A stretch of DNA of 64,000 bases. It comes from Bosea sp. ANAM02. Lineage in GTDB: Bacteria > Pseudomonadota > Alphaproteobacteria > Rhizobiales > Beijerinckiaceae. Shown piece by piece: positions 56,780-64,000 of the stretch. The translations under genes were made by a program, and so were the position numbers. The stretch lies in NCBI RefSeq assembly GCF_011764485.1, contig NZ_AP022848.1, positions 4,891,301 to 4,955,300 of the forward strand. Direction: 5' to 3'. The first letter of the stretch is position 1, and each line of letters starts with the position of its first letter. The notes beneath the pieces are model-generated. The model was not told the DNA's origin, made no database searches, and saw only the letters and a list, made by a program, of their open reading frames with translations.

Positions 56780-58336
56780 CTAGCCGAACACCCCGTAGGC
56801 CAAGAGCCCCGCGATCACCCAGAGCGCGATATTGCCCCAGCGGTTGCGGCGGGCTTCCGCCCGGCCGATCGCCTCGACGCTGCGCTCGTCGAGCGAGAAG
56901 CCGTGGCGCGAGGCGTCCTCGAGCTGGCCGAGCACGCGTTCGGCGCGGACGACGGTATCCGGCAGCGCCGCCAGCGAGCCGAGCAGCGAACGGGCGCCGC
57001 GCCCGGCCTCCTCCAGCCGACCGATCGGACCGAGATTGTGAGTGATCCAGCTCCGCACCACCGGATCGGCCGTGCCCCACATGTCCAAATGCGGATCGAG
57101 CGTGCGGGCGACGCCCTCGACCACCACCATGGTCTTCTGGAGCATGACGAGCTCGGTGCGGGTCGCCATGTCGAACATGCCGGTGATCTCGAAGAGCAGG
57201 GTCAGCACCTTCGCCATCGAGATCTGGTCGGCGCTCTTGTCGTGGATCGGCTCGCCGACGGCGCGGATCGCCTGGGCGAAATCGGCGACGTCGTGATGGG
57301 CCGGGACATAGCCGGCCTCGAAATGCACCTGCGCCACGCGGGCATAGTCGCGGGTGATGAAGCCTAGCAGAATCTCGGCGAGGAAGCGCCGCTCCTTCAG
57401 GCCGAGCCGGCCCATGATGCCGCCATCGACCGCGACAAGGCGCCCCTCCGCATCGACGAAGAGGTTTCCGGGATGCATGTCGGCATGGAAGAAGCCGTCG
57501 CGGATCGCATGTTTCAGGAAGGACTGGATGATCTTGCGCGCCAGATCCGGCAGATCGTGGCCGGCGGCGCGCAGGCCCTCGACATCGGAGAGGCGGACAG
57601 CGTCGATCCATTCGTCGACCAGCATCTCCCGCGCCGTGAGCTGCCAATCCGGCTCCGGCACGCGGAAATCGGGATCATCCCTGGTATTCTCCGCGAATTC
57701 GGAGAGGGCAGCGGCTTCCAGCCGCAGGTCCATCTCCATCGCGACCGAGCGCGCCAGGGTCTCGACCACGCCGGTGAAGCGCAGGCGCCGCGCCTCGGCC
57801 GAGCGGGCCTCCGCCTGCTCGGCGCCGAAGCGCATCGCCGCGAGGTCGCGGTTGAAGCGGTCGCGGATGCCGGGTCGCAGAACCTTCACCGCGACCTCGC
57901 GGCCATCCTTCAGCCGGGCACGGTGGACCTGCGCGATCGAGGCGGCCGCGACCGGCTCGCTGAATTCGACGAAGATGTCCTCGAGCTTGCCGCCATGGGC
58001 GGCCTCGACGATGGCGCGGGCTTCCGCCATCGGGAAGGCGGGCATCCGGTCCTGCAGGGCCGAGAGGTCCTGCGCGATCTTCATGCCGACGACATCGGGC
58101 CGCGTCGCCAGGAACTGGCCGAACTTCACATAGGAGGGACCGAGCCGGGTCATCGCCGCCGCGAGGCGGGTCGCGGAGGAGCCGGCGCCGCGCCGCTCGA
58201 TCAGGCGGCCGACGCGGATCAGGCCGCGCGCCAGCGGCGGCAGCACGGACGGGTCGACCAGCGCCAGCGCCCCCTCGCGCGCCAGCACGAAGCCGACGCG
58301 CGCGCCGCGCAGCATGTGGAAGAAGGACGAGATCAT
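56780..58336 (-). CDS. ubiB: ubiquinone biosynthesis atypical kinase/ATPase UbiB
   Basis: 518 aa from the ATG at 58336. UbiB/ADCK features: KxGQ motif in YVKFGQFLATRP, Ala-rich loop AAASIAQVH in place of the P-loop, Lys in VAVKVLRPG, and the catalytic region GFFHADMHPGNLFVD. A C-terminal membrane helix (WGNIALWVIAGLLAYG) anchors it. It helps assemble or extract ubiquinone precursors. It is downstream of ubiE on the same strand, with a family B repeat between them. Confidence 0.95.
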   Translation of the reverse strand: MISSFFHMLRGARVGFVLAREGALALVDPSVLPPLARGLIRVGRLIERRGAGSSATRLAAAMTRLGPSYVKFGQFLATRPDVVGMKIAQDLSALQDRMPAFPMAEARAIVEAAHGGKLEDIFVEFSEPVAAASIAQVHRARLKDGREVAVKVLRPGIRDRFNRDLAAMRFGAEQAEARSAEARRLRFTGVVETLARSVAMEMDLRLEAAALSEFAENTRDDPDFRVPEPDWQLTAREMLVDEWIDAVRLSDVEGLRAAGHDLPDLARKIIQSFLKHAIRDGFFHADMHPGNLFVDAEGRLVAVDGGIMGRLGLKERRFLAEILLGFITRDYARVAQVHFEAGYVPAHHDVADFAQAIRAVGEPIHDKSADQISMAKVLTLLFEITGMFDMATRTELVMLQKTMVVVEGVARTLDPHLDMWGTADPVVRSWITHNLGPIGRLEEAGRGARSLLGSLAALPDTVVRAERVLGQLEDASRHGFSLDERSVEAIGRAEARRNRWGNIALWVIAGLLAYGVFG

Positions 58337-58366
58337 GCGCGGCTCGCTCGCAGGCGAGGCGTTCCC

Positions 58367-58453
58367 GTCATGGTCGGGCTTGTCCCGACCATCCACGTCT
58401 TCCCTTCATCCGCGTCGCAAGACGTGGATGCTCGGCACAAGGCCGAGCATGAC
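58367..58453. repeat. palindromic repeat, family B, inverted orientation
   Basis: An 87-bp copy in the opposite orientation to the others: the ATGGTCGGGC hairpin comes first and the TGCTCGGC one last. It lies between ubiE and ubiB, inside what is normally an operon. Confidence 0.85.
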
Positions 58454-58466
58454 GGGGGGAAAGCCA

Positions 58467-59228
58467 TCACAGTTTCCAGCCGGAATGCAGCGCCACGACG
58501 CCGCCGGTCATCGGCGTGAACTTCGCCCGGCGGAAGCCGGCATCCTCGATCATGTTCGCGAAGGCCTGCGGCTTCGGGAACTTGCGGATCGACTCGACGA
58601 GATACTGGTAGGGCTCGGCCTCGCCGGTGACCAGGCGGCCCATCGGCGGGATGACCTTGAAGGAATAGGTCTCGTAGATCTTGTCGAGCAGGGGCACGTC
58701 GACATGGCTGAATTCGAGGCAGAGGAAGCGCCCGCCGCGCTTCAGCACGCGCCAGGCCTCGGCCAAAGCCTTGTCGATCTGCGGCACGTTCCGGATGCCG
58801 AAGGCGATGGTGTAGCAGTCGAACTGGTTGTCGGGCAGGCCGAGCGCCTCGGCATTGCCCTGGACGAAGCGGATGCGATCATCTTTCGGGAAGCGCTTGT
58901 CGGCGCGCTCGCGCCCGATACGCAGCATGTCGGCATTGATGTCGAGCACGGTGACGTCGGTCTCAGGGCCGCCGGCCTCCAGCACCGAGAAGGCGACGTC
59001 GCCCGTGCCGCCGGCCACGTCGAGATGGTGGAAGGGCCTGTCCTTCGCCGGATTGATCGCGGTCAGGAGAGCGCTCTTCCAGGCCCGGTGCAGGCCGCCC
59101 GACATCAGGTCGTTCATCAGGTCGTAGCGGTTGGCGACCTTGTGGAAGACGTCGTCGACCTTGGCCTGCTTCTCGGCAAGCTTCACCGTCTCGAAGCCGA
59201 AATGGGTGGTGTCGGAAGCTGCTGTCAC
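58467..59228 (-). CDS. ubiE: demethylmenaquinone/ubiquinone C-methyltransferase UbiE
   Basis: 253 aa from a GTG at 59228, chosen because relatives begin a few residues before the THFGFE segment; a TTG at 59279 would add 17 residues. SAM-binding motif I is [12 protein letters not shown], and the UbiE signatures are [12 protein letters not shown] and IAFGIRNVP. It methylates the benzoquinol ring during ubiquinone synthesis. It is divergent from mutM, 114 bp apart. Confidence 0.95.
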   Translation of the reverse strand: MTAASDTTHFGFETVKLAEKQAKVDDVFHKVANRYDLMNDLMSGGLHRAWKSALLTAINPAKDRPFHHLDVAGGTGDVAFSVLEAGGPETDVTVLDINADMLRIGRERADKRFPKDDRIRFVQGNAEALGLPDNQFDCYTIAFGIRNVPQIDKALAEAWRVLKRGGRFLCLEFSHVDVPLLDKIYETYSFKVIPPMGRLVTGEAEPYQYLVESIRKFPKPQAFANMIEDAGFRRAKFTPMTGGVVALHSGWKL

Positions 59229-59342
59229 GGTCGGGCCGGCCTTGTGCAAATCTGTCTTGTATTCGCCTGAGCCGATCAATAGCCAAAGGCGGCGGGCTTG
59301 TCGCGGGCCCTCTCGACGCAGGCTTTATTTGAGGTCGTTGGT

Positions 59343-60239
59343 ATGCCGGAGCTACCCGAGGTCGAAACCGTCCGGCGCGGGCTGGAGCCCGCCATGCTGG
59401 GCGAGCGCTTCCAGCGCGTCGAGCTGCGCCGGCCGAACCTGCGCTTTCCGCTGCCGGAACGCTTCACCGAGCGCCTGACCGGGCGGCGGATCGAGGCCCT
59501 GTCGCGGCGGGCGAAATACCTGATCGCCGATCTCGACGACGGCGCGGCGCTCGTGATGCATCTGGGCATGAGCGGGCGTTTCATCGTCGAGGCGCCCGGC
59601 ACGCCGCCGACCGAGCCCGGCTCCTATTATCAAGAGATCGGCCGGCACCTGATCCATGACCATGTCGTGTTCGAGATGGGGACAGGCGCGCGCGTCACTT
59701 ACAACGACGTACGCCGCTTCGGCTTCATGGATCTCGTGCCCCGCGCCGAACTGGCGACATCGAAGCATTTCGCGGGGATGGGCATCGAGCCGCTCGGCAA
59801 CGAATTGTCGGGCGAGACGCTGGCGAAGCTGTTCGCGGGCAAGTTCGCGCCCCTGAAGGCCGCGCTGCTCGACCAGCGGCTCGTGGCGGGGCTCGGCAAT
59901 ATCTATGTCTGCGAGGCGCTGTTCCGGGCCGGGCTCCATCCGGAAGCGGAAGCCGGGACGATCGCGACGCCGACGGGGCGGCCGCGCGAGACCGCGCACG
60001 AACTCGCCCGCATCATCCGCGAGGTGCTGGAGGAGGCGGTCGCGGCCGGCGGCTCGACGCTGCGCGACTTCGCTCATGCCGACGGCTCGCTCGGCTATTT
60101 CCAGCACCGTTTCAAGGTCTATGACCGCGAAGGCGAGACCTGCGTCACGCCGGGCTGCGGGCAACTGGTGAAGCGGCTCGTGCAGTCGGGACGCTCGACG
60201 TTTTATTGCGAGGGTTGCCAGCCCATGTCACGCCGCTGA
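59343..60239 (+). CDS. mutM: formamidopyrimidine-DNA glycosylase
   Basis: 298 aa from the ATG at 59343 ([10 protein letters not shown]). The catalytic N-terminal Pro-Glu is present, as are the H2TH helices ([14 protein letters not shown]) and a C-terminal zinc finger with four Cys (CVTPGCG ... YCEGC). It removes 8-oxoguanine and ring-opened purines from DNA. It converges on the lipocalin gene with only 2 bp between the stops. Confidence 0.97.
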   Translation: MPELPEVETVRRGLEPAMLGERFQRVELRRPNLRFPLPERFTERLTGRRIEALSRRAKYLIADLDDGAALVMHLGMSGRFIVEAPGTPPTEPGSYYQEIGRHLIHDHVVFEMGTGARVTYNDVRRFGFMDLVPRAELATSKHFAGMGIEPLGNELSGETLAKLFAGKFAPLKAALLDQRLVAGLGNIYVCEALFRAGLHPEAEAGTIATPTGRPRETAHELARIIREVLEEAVAAGGSTLRDFAHADGSLGYFQHRFKVYDREGETCVTPGCGQLVKRLVQSGRSTFYCEGCQPMSRR

Positions 60240-60241
60240 TC

Positions 60242-60805
60242 TTAGCGGCGCGGCTGCTCCGGAAATTCCAGTTTCGATACATCGTAGCCTAGCGCCGCTG
60301 CGCGAGTGATCAGGCGCCGGCGCTGGGAGGCACCGATCTGTGGGTCGCGCGTGAAGATATAGAGATCGCGCAGCGTCGGGTCGGCCGAGATGAACCAGCT
60401 ATAATCGTCAGCCCGATCCAGAACCCAGTAGTCGCGCTGCACGGGCACAAAGCCATAAAGTTTGTAGTCCACACGCAGCTTGGCGTTGAAGCCCGGATCA
60501 AGAATGCGACCGGCTCCCCCGACAGTCTTCACCTCACCCTGCGGGCTACCCATGCGGCAGGAATCGAGCACTTGAATGCTGCCCTTGCCGCTGCGTCCAT
60601 ATTCGGTTGCGCCGGCCACGCAGCCGTTCGTGATCGCCATCGGACGCCGCGCGATTTCGTGCCACATGCCGGAATAAAAGCGTGCAACATCGATGGGCTT
60701 ACGCGGCTCGGGCGCCTGATCAACCACTCCCACTCCCGCGCCGCCAGCACAGCCGGCCGCGGCAAGCATCGCCGCAGTGACCAGCAAGATCGAGATCGAC
60801 TTCAC
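60242..60805 (-). CDS. lipocalin-family lipoprotein (Blc-like)
   Basis: 187 aa from a GTG at 60805 with GGGAGG upstream. Lipoprotein signal with lipobox AAAGC (Cys near 19). Lipocalin motifs: FYSGMWHEIARRP (the G-x-W region) and the RDYWVLDRADDYSWFISADP strands near the end. It probably stores or carries lipids at the outer membrane under envelope stress. It interrupts the otherwise conserved mutM-echA order. Confidence 0.85.
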   Translation of the reverse strand: MKSISILLVTAAMLAAAGCAGGAGVGVVDQAPEPRKPIDVARFYSGMWHEIARRPMAITNGCVAGATEYGRSGKGSIQVLDSCRMGSPQGEVKTVGGAGRILDPGFNAKLRVDYKLYGFVPVQRDYWVLDRADDYSWFISADPTLRDLYIFTRDPQIGASQRRRLITRAAALGYDVSKLEFPEQPRR

Positions 60806-60994
60806 TTCCGCCTCCCATTGTGAATGACCGTGGATGCGACACTTGCCCAACAGTACGCGCAGAAGCGGACACCGGATCCATCGGTTATCCCGGGATGGTC
60901 GCATTCACGCATCCCAACTTGCGTCTCCTGCCCGTGGACTTGAGGCCCGACGGCCCGCTAAACCTGCCATCACAAGAGCATCCGGGAGGCCGCC

Positions 60995-61768
60995 ATGGCT
61001 TATGAGACCATTCTCGTCGAGACGAAGGGCAAGGTCGGGCTGATCACGCTCAACCGCCCGCAGGCGCTGAACGCGCTGAACGGCCAACTCATCGGCGAGA
61101 TCAACCAGGCGCTCGACGGCTTCGAGAAGGATGACGGCATCGGCTGCGTCGTCCTCACCGGCTCGGAAAAGGCCTTCGCCGCCGGCGCCGACATCAAGGA
61201 AATGCAGAGCCGCACCTTCCCCGGCACCTATCTCGACGACAAGTTCGAGGACTGGGACCGGATCGGCCGGCGCCGCAAGCCGATCGTCGCCGCGGTCGCG
61301 GGCTTCGCGCTCGGCGGCGGCTGCGAGCTCGCCATGATGTGCGATTTCATCATCGCCGCCGACAATGCCAGGTTCGGCCAGCCCGAGATCAATCTCGGCG
61401 TCATTCCCGGCGCCGGCGGCACGCAGCGCCTGACCAAGGCGGTCGGCAAGGCAAAGGCGATGGACCTGTGCCTGACCGGCCGCATGATGGGCGCCGAGGA
61501 AGCCGAACGCTCCGGCCTCGTCGCCCGCGTCGTGCCGCTCGCCGATCTCCTGGCCGAGACGCTCAAGGCGGCCGAGGCGATCGCATCGAAATCGCTGCCC
61601 TCCGTGCTGATGGCGAAGGAATCGGTCGAGCGCGCCTTCGAGGTGACGCTGCAGGAAGGCCTGCGCTTCGAGCGCCGCGTCTTCTCGTCGCTCTTCGCGA
61701 CCGCCGACCAGAAGGAGGGCATGTCCGCCTTCGCCGAGAAGCGGAAGCCCGATTTCAAGAACGGCTGA
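60995..61768 (+). CDS. enoyl-CoA hydratase
   Basis: 257 aa, the standard crotonase length. Oxyanion-hole segments are [11 protein letters not shown] and [17 protein letters not shown]. Both catalytic Glu are present, in [17 protein letters not shown], plus the ER of EEAERSGL nearby. It hydrates trans-2-enoyl-CoA in fatty acid oxidation. An enoyl-CoA hydratase gene near mutM and rpsT is typical of the dnaA region in this order. Confidence 0.95.
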   Translation: MAYETILVETKGKVGLITLNRPQALNALNGQLIGEINQALDGFEKDDGIGCVVLTGSEKAFAAGADIKEMQSRTFPGTYLDDKFEDWDRIGRRRKPIVAAVAGFALGGGCELAMMCDFIIAADNARFGQPEINLGVIPGAGGTQRLTKAVGKAKAMDLCLTGRMMGAEEAERSGLVARVVPLADLLAETLKAAEAIASKSLPSVLMAKESVERAFEVTLQEGLRFERRVFSSLFATADQKEGMSAFAEKRKPDFKNG

Positions 61769-61789
61769 GTTTCACCGTCTTGGTTTTCC

Positions 61790-61870
61790 GTCATTCTCGG
61801 GCTTGACCCGAGAATCTCATGACGAGAAGACACTGGTTTACGAGATGGTCGGGTCAAGCCCGACCATGAC
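61790..61870. repeat. palindromic repeat, family C
   Basis: An 81-bp copy. The left hairpin is ATTCTCGGGC/GACCCGAGAAT and the right one is ATGGTCGGG/CCCGACCAT, so it joins a family C arm to a family B arm, evidence that arms can recombine. It lies between echA and the dehydratase gene, which read in the same direction. Confidence 0.85.
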
Positions 61871-61890
61871 GCCCTGCAGGATCTCCCGCC

Positions 61891-62871
61891 ATGACCGCCA
61901 GCAGCCCCGCCCTCCCGACCTATGCCGATGTCGAGGCCGCGGCCGGCAGGCTCAAGGGCATCGCCCATCACACGCCGGCGATGAGCTCCGCCACCGCCAA
62001 CCGGCGGACGCAGGCCAGCCTCGTCTTCAAGCCCGAGAACCTGCAGCGCATGGGCGCCTTCAAGTTCCGCGGCGGCTATAATGCGATCGCCTCGCTTTCG
62101 GCCGAGCAGAAGAAAGCCGGCGTCGTCACCTATTCCTCCGGCAACCATGCCCAGGCCATCGCCTATGCCGGCCAGCTTCTGGGCGTGCCGACCACGATCA
62201 TCATGCCGAACGACGCGCCGGCCGCGAAGGTCGCTGCGACCGAGGGCTATGGCGGGCAGGTCGTGCGCTATGACCGCTATACCGAGAACCGCCTCGAGAT
62301 CGGCAAACGCCTCTCGGCCGAGCACGGGCTGACGATCATCCCGCCCTACGATCACCCGCATGTCATCGCCGGCCAGGGCACCGCGACCAAGGAGCTGATC
62401 GAGGATGCCGGCCCGCTCGACATCCTGCTCGTGCCGCTCGGCGGCGGCGGGCTGCTCGCCGGCGCGGCGCTCGTCGCCAAGGCGCTGAACCCGGGCTGCC
62501 GCGTCTTCGGCGTCGAGCCGGAAGCCGGCAATGACGGCCAGCAGTCGCTGCGCAAGGGCGAGATCGTCGCGATCGGCGTGCCCAAGACCATCGCCGACGG
62601 CGCGCAGACCGCCTTCCTCGGCGACCTGACCTTCCCGATCATCCAGCGCGAGGTCGAGGATATCGTCACGGTCAGCGACGCCGCGCTCGTCGATGCCATG
62701 CGCTTCTTCGCCGAACGGATGAAGCTCGTCGTCGAGCCGACCGGTTGCCTGGCGGCGGCCGCCGCCTTCACCGGCGCAGTGCCGGTCGAAGGCAAGCGGG
62801 TCGGCATTATCCTCTCCGGCGGCAATGTCGATCTGGCGAGCTTCGCGCGCTTTATCGCGCCCTCCGCGTGA
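61891..62871 (+). CDS. threonine/serine dehydratase (PLP fold type II)
   Basis: 326 aa. The PLP Lys is in FKFRGGYNA (near residue 57), the substrate loop is SSGNHAQA, the phosphate-binding glycines are in PLGGGGLLAG, and the C-terminal Ser is in LSGGNVD. There is no ACT regulatory domain, so it belongs to the short catabolic type (TdcB, serine racemase or hydroxyaspartate lyase) rather than feedback-regulated IlvA. It deaminates hydroxy-amino acids. It stands between echA and rpsT. Confidence 0.9.
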   Translation: MTASSPALPTYADVEAAAGRLKGIAHHTPAMSSATANRRTQASLVFKPENLQRMGAFKFRGGYNAIASLSAEQKKAGVVTYSSGNHAQAIAYAGQLLGVPTTIIMPNDAPAAKVAATEGYGGQVVRYDRYTENRLEIGKRLSAEHGLTIIPPYDHPHVIAGQGTATKELIEDAGPLDILLVPLGGGGLLAGAALVAKALNPGCRVFGVEPEAGNDGQQSLRKGEIVAIGVPKTIADGAQTAFLGDLTFPIIQREVEDIVTVSDAALVDAMRFFAERMKLVVEPTGCLAAAAAFTGAVPVEGKRVGIILSGGNVDLASFARFIAPSA

Positions 62872-62899
62872 GATCGGCTGCCTTGCGGCAATTACGGCG

Positions 62900-62928
62900 T
62901 TGACGTAGCGCCGGCAAGCGACTATAGC
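62900..62928 (+). promoter_or_regulatory. sigma70 promoter of rpsT
   Basis: TTGACG (62900-62905) and TATAGC (62923-62928) are exactly 17 bp apart, 125 bp upstream of the rpsT start. Transcription should begin near 62935. Confidence 0.7.
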
Positions 62929-62938
62929 CCCACCACTC

Positions 62939-62977
62939 GCGGCGGCCCGCGCAAGCTCGGCCGCCGCGCACGTTTTT
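62939..62977 (+). promoter_or_regulatory. hairpin at the 5' end of the rpsT leader
   Basis: GCGGCGGCC and GGCCGCCGC form a 9-bp GC-only stem (62939-62967), followed five bases later by TTTTT. It starts only a few bases after the predicted transcription start, so it could be a 5' stabiliser or attenuator of rpsT, or the terminator of the dehydratase gene. Confidence 0.5.
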
Positions 62978-63052
62978 CCAGCAAGGATGCGGCCAGCCCC
63001 GCCGGCAATGACGCCAGGCGCCCGGTCGCGATGAAGAGACGAGGACGTTTCG

Positions 63053-63319
63053 ATGGCCAATACGACGTCGGCCAAGAAGGCTACGCGCAAGATCGCCCGC
63101 CGCACCGAGGTCAACAAGGCGCGCCGCTCGCGGATGCGCACCTTCCTGCGCAAGGTCGAGGAGGCGATCGCCTCCGGGGACAAGGCGGTCGCCGCCGAGG
63201 CCCTGAAGGCCGCCCAGCCGGAAATCATGCGTGCCGCGCAGAAGGGCGTGGTTCACAAGAACACCGCCTCGCGCAAGGTCTCGCGTCTCGCTCACCGCAT
63301 CGGTGCGCTGGCTTCCTGA
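63053..63319 (+). CDS. rpsT: 30S ribosomal protein S20
   Basis: 88 aa, the usual length. Typical S20 helices rich in Lys/Arg: [32 protein letters not shown], and the C-terminal [16 protein letters not shown]. It binds 16S rRNA early in 30S assembly. Its own promoter and a strong terminator frame it. In this bacterial order dnaA is normally the next gene downstream. Confidence 0.98.
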   Translation: MANTTSAKKATRKIARRTEVNKARRSRMRTFLRKVEEAIASGDKAVAAEALKAAQPEIMRAAQKGVVHKNTASRKVSRLAHRIGALAS

Positions 63320-63349
63320 GCCAAAAGTTCTAGTCGTCTCGACGACCCG

Positions 63350-63376
63350 AAAGCCCGGCCGCAAGGCCGGGCTTTT
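63350..63376 (+). terminator. rho-independent terminator of rpsT
   Basis: AAGCCCGGCC and GGCCGGGCTT form a perfect 10-bp stem with loop GCAA, followed by a T-run. Confidence 0.92.
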
Positions 63377-64000
63377 TCGTTGGCTTCATGGGCTCTGTGG
63401 CGCCCTCGCCACAGGCCTCGACTGAACAAAACAATGCTGCATTCAAGCTATTTTCGTAAGCTTTCCACGGCCTTGCGGGCTTGACTCTCGGGTGCCGTTC
63501 AGGGCGCGAAATCGCGCGCGGGGAGAGACTTGGTCGCTCATAAAAAGATGTGATTTTTCATCATCTTAGTGGGCAAAGGATTTTGGAAGACGGAATCGCG
63601 GCGACTCTGCGGCAGGCTTTCCGGCAGCCCGAAAAAAAAGATTCGGCCAAGCCCAGGGCAGGGAGCATGAAGAAAATCTTAAGTTCCCCAACCAATTGCG
63701 GCGGGCTGCCCTATCGTCAGCTCCGGCTCCGAAAAGGCGAGTCTCCGAAGCCGGCTGAAAGGGGTGTTGCAGCCCGTCGAGAGCGCCCTGTAAGGTCCCC
63801 TTCATCGCCGGGCGGACAGCAATGACCGCCGCGGGATTTCCAGAGATGATCAGCGTTTTGGCTCGCGACCATGGAGGTTGGAGGATGTGACCCTTTGTCT
63901 TTCTTGATCGAGATGAAGGGTGGCGTCGTCCCTCGGCGAGCCTTCCAAGCGTAATCAGCAGAACCGGAACCGAAGCCCGTCGTGGTGCCATGCGCCTGTC
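63377..64000. other. gene-free region, probably upstream of dnaA (possible origin region)
   Basis: About 620 bases without a credible gene. It is richer in A/T than the rest of the window, with AT clusters at 63415-63475, 63536-63600 and 63630-63690. A near-perfect hairpin, AAGATG...CATCTT, lies at 63545-63567. Only poor matches to the DnaA box TTATCCACA are seen (for example CTTTCCACG near 63459), and no clean TTAA-N7-TTAA CtrA site. The conserved gene order to the left predicts dnaA just beyond the right edge. Whether replication starts here cannot be told from this sequence. Confidence 0.5.

Noticed and set aside
63550..63825. 91-codon frame in the region after rpsT
   Set aside because: No ribosome site, Arg/Pro/Ser-rich composition without pattern, and it lies across AT-rich and hairpin segments expected upstream of dnaA.
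63566..63991. 141-codon minus-strand frame in the same region
   Set aside because: No family features and opposite to the expected dnaA promoter direction; it looks like a chance open frame.

Overview
The window is GC-rich chromosomal DNA of an alphaproteobacterium, most likely a Hyphomicrobiales (Rhizobiales) member close to Bosea, Methylobacterium or Bradyrhizobium. The evidence is gene content and order: the block ubiB, ubiE, mutM, echA, rpsT at the right end is the conserved neighbourhood of dnaA in this order, and a separate dnaJ/dnaK pair and TPP-riboswitch-controlled thiC-thiM have typical alphaproteobacterial features. I saw no tRNA, rRNA, CRISPR array, prophage or intact insertion sequence. 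The window is mainly core and catabolic chromosome, dotted with small palindromic repeats.

Layout. 1-4 kb: TadD-like TPR lipoprotein, M17 aminopeptidase, MarR regulator, SH3-NlpC/P60 peptidase (the two peptidases suggest cell-wall peptide recycling). 4-11 kb: mutS, a LytS-type-5TM/PAS chemoreceptor, and malic enzyme fused to a phosphotransacetylase domain. 11-18.3 kb: a small basic protein, an SbmA/YddA-like ABC exporter whose ATPase motifs look degenerate, membrane and hypothetical proteins, a glutathione transferase and a Bcr/CflA-type MFS pump. 18.6-21.9 kb: cold-shock protein, FAH-family and DHDPS-family enzymes, and a copper pair (DUF2946-like protein followed by periplasmic copper chaperone PCu(A)C). 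22.1-25.4 kb: a probable Cys-rich leader peptide, two small unknown proteins and the metNIQ methionine importer, closed by a strong terminator. 25.7-29.7 kb: phytase-like secreted protein, membrane protein, XRE/MmyB-type regulator, CsbD. 29.8-37.2 kb: dnaK, dnaJ, an exported protein, then thiC-thiM with a TPP riboswitch. 37.3-42.2 kb: LuxR-type regulator, small exported proteins, YjfB-like protein, a large Pro/Ala-rich OmpA protein.

42.2-53.0 kb is the most accessory-looking part: a peptide-type ABC importer (separate binding protein, two permeases, one fused double ATPase) with a polysaccharide-deacetylase-family hydrolase, a creatininase-family hydrolase, an isoaspartyl peptidase/asparaginase, a ketopantoate-reductase-like protein and an SDR. 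A MarR regulator lies in the middle with a perfect palindrome in the divergent promoter region. It looks like an uptake-and-hydrolysis system for an unidentified amide or isopeptide compound. 53.1-55.1 kb is a four-gene ArsR operon (ArsR, SRPBCC, DUF1579, VOC) with a 30-bp perfect palindrome over its promoter. 55.2-64 kb holds AMP nucleosidase and then the dnaA-proximal block; the last 0.6 kb is a gene-free stretch presumably upstream of dnaA.

A genome-specific layer lies on top: at least sixteen short intergenic palindromic elements in several families. Most begin GTCAT and end ATGAC and consist of two hairpins facing each other, like REPINs. One is nested inside another. They sit between genes, including inside operons, and probably act as mobile repeats and as transcript boundaries.
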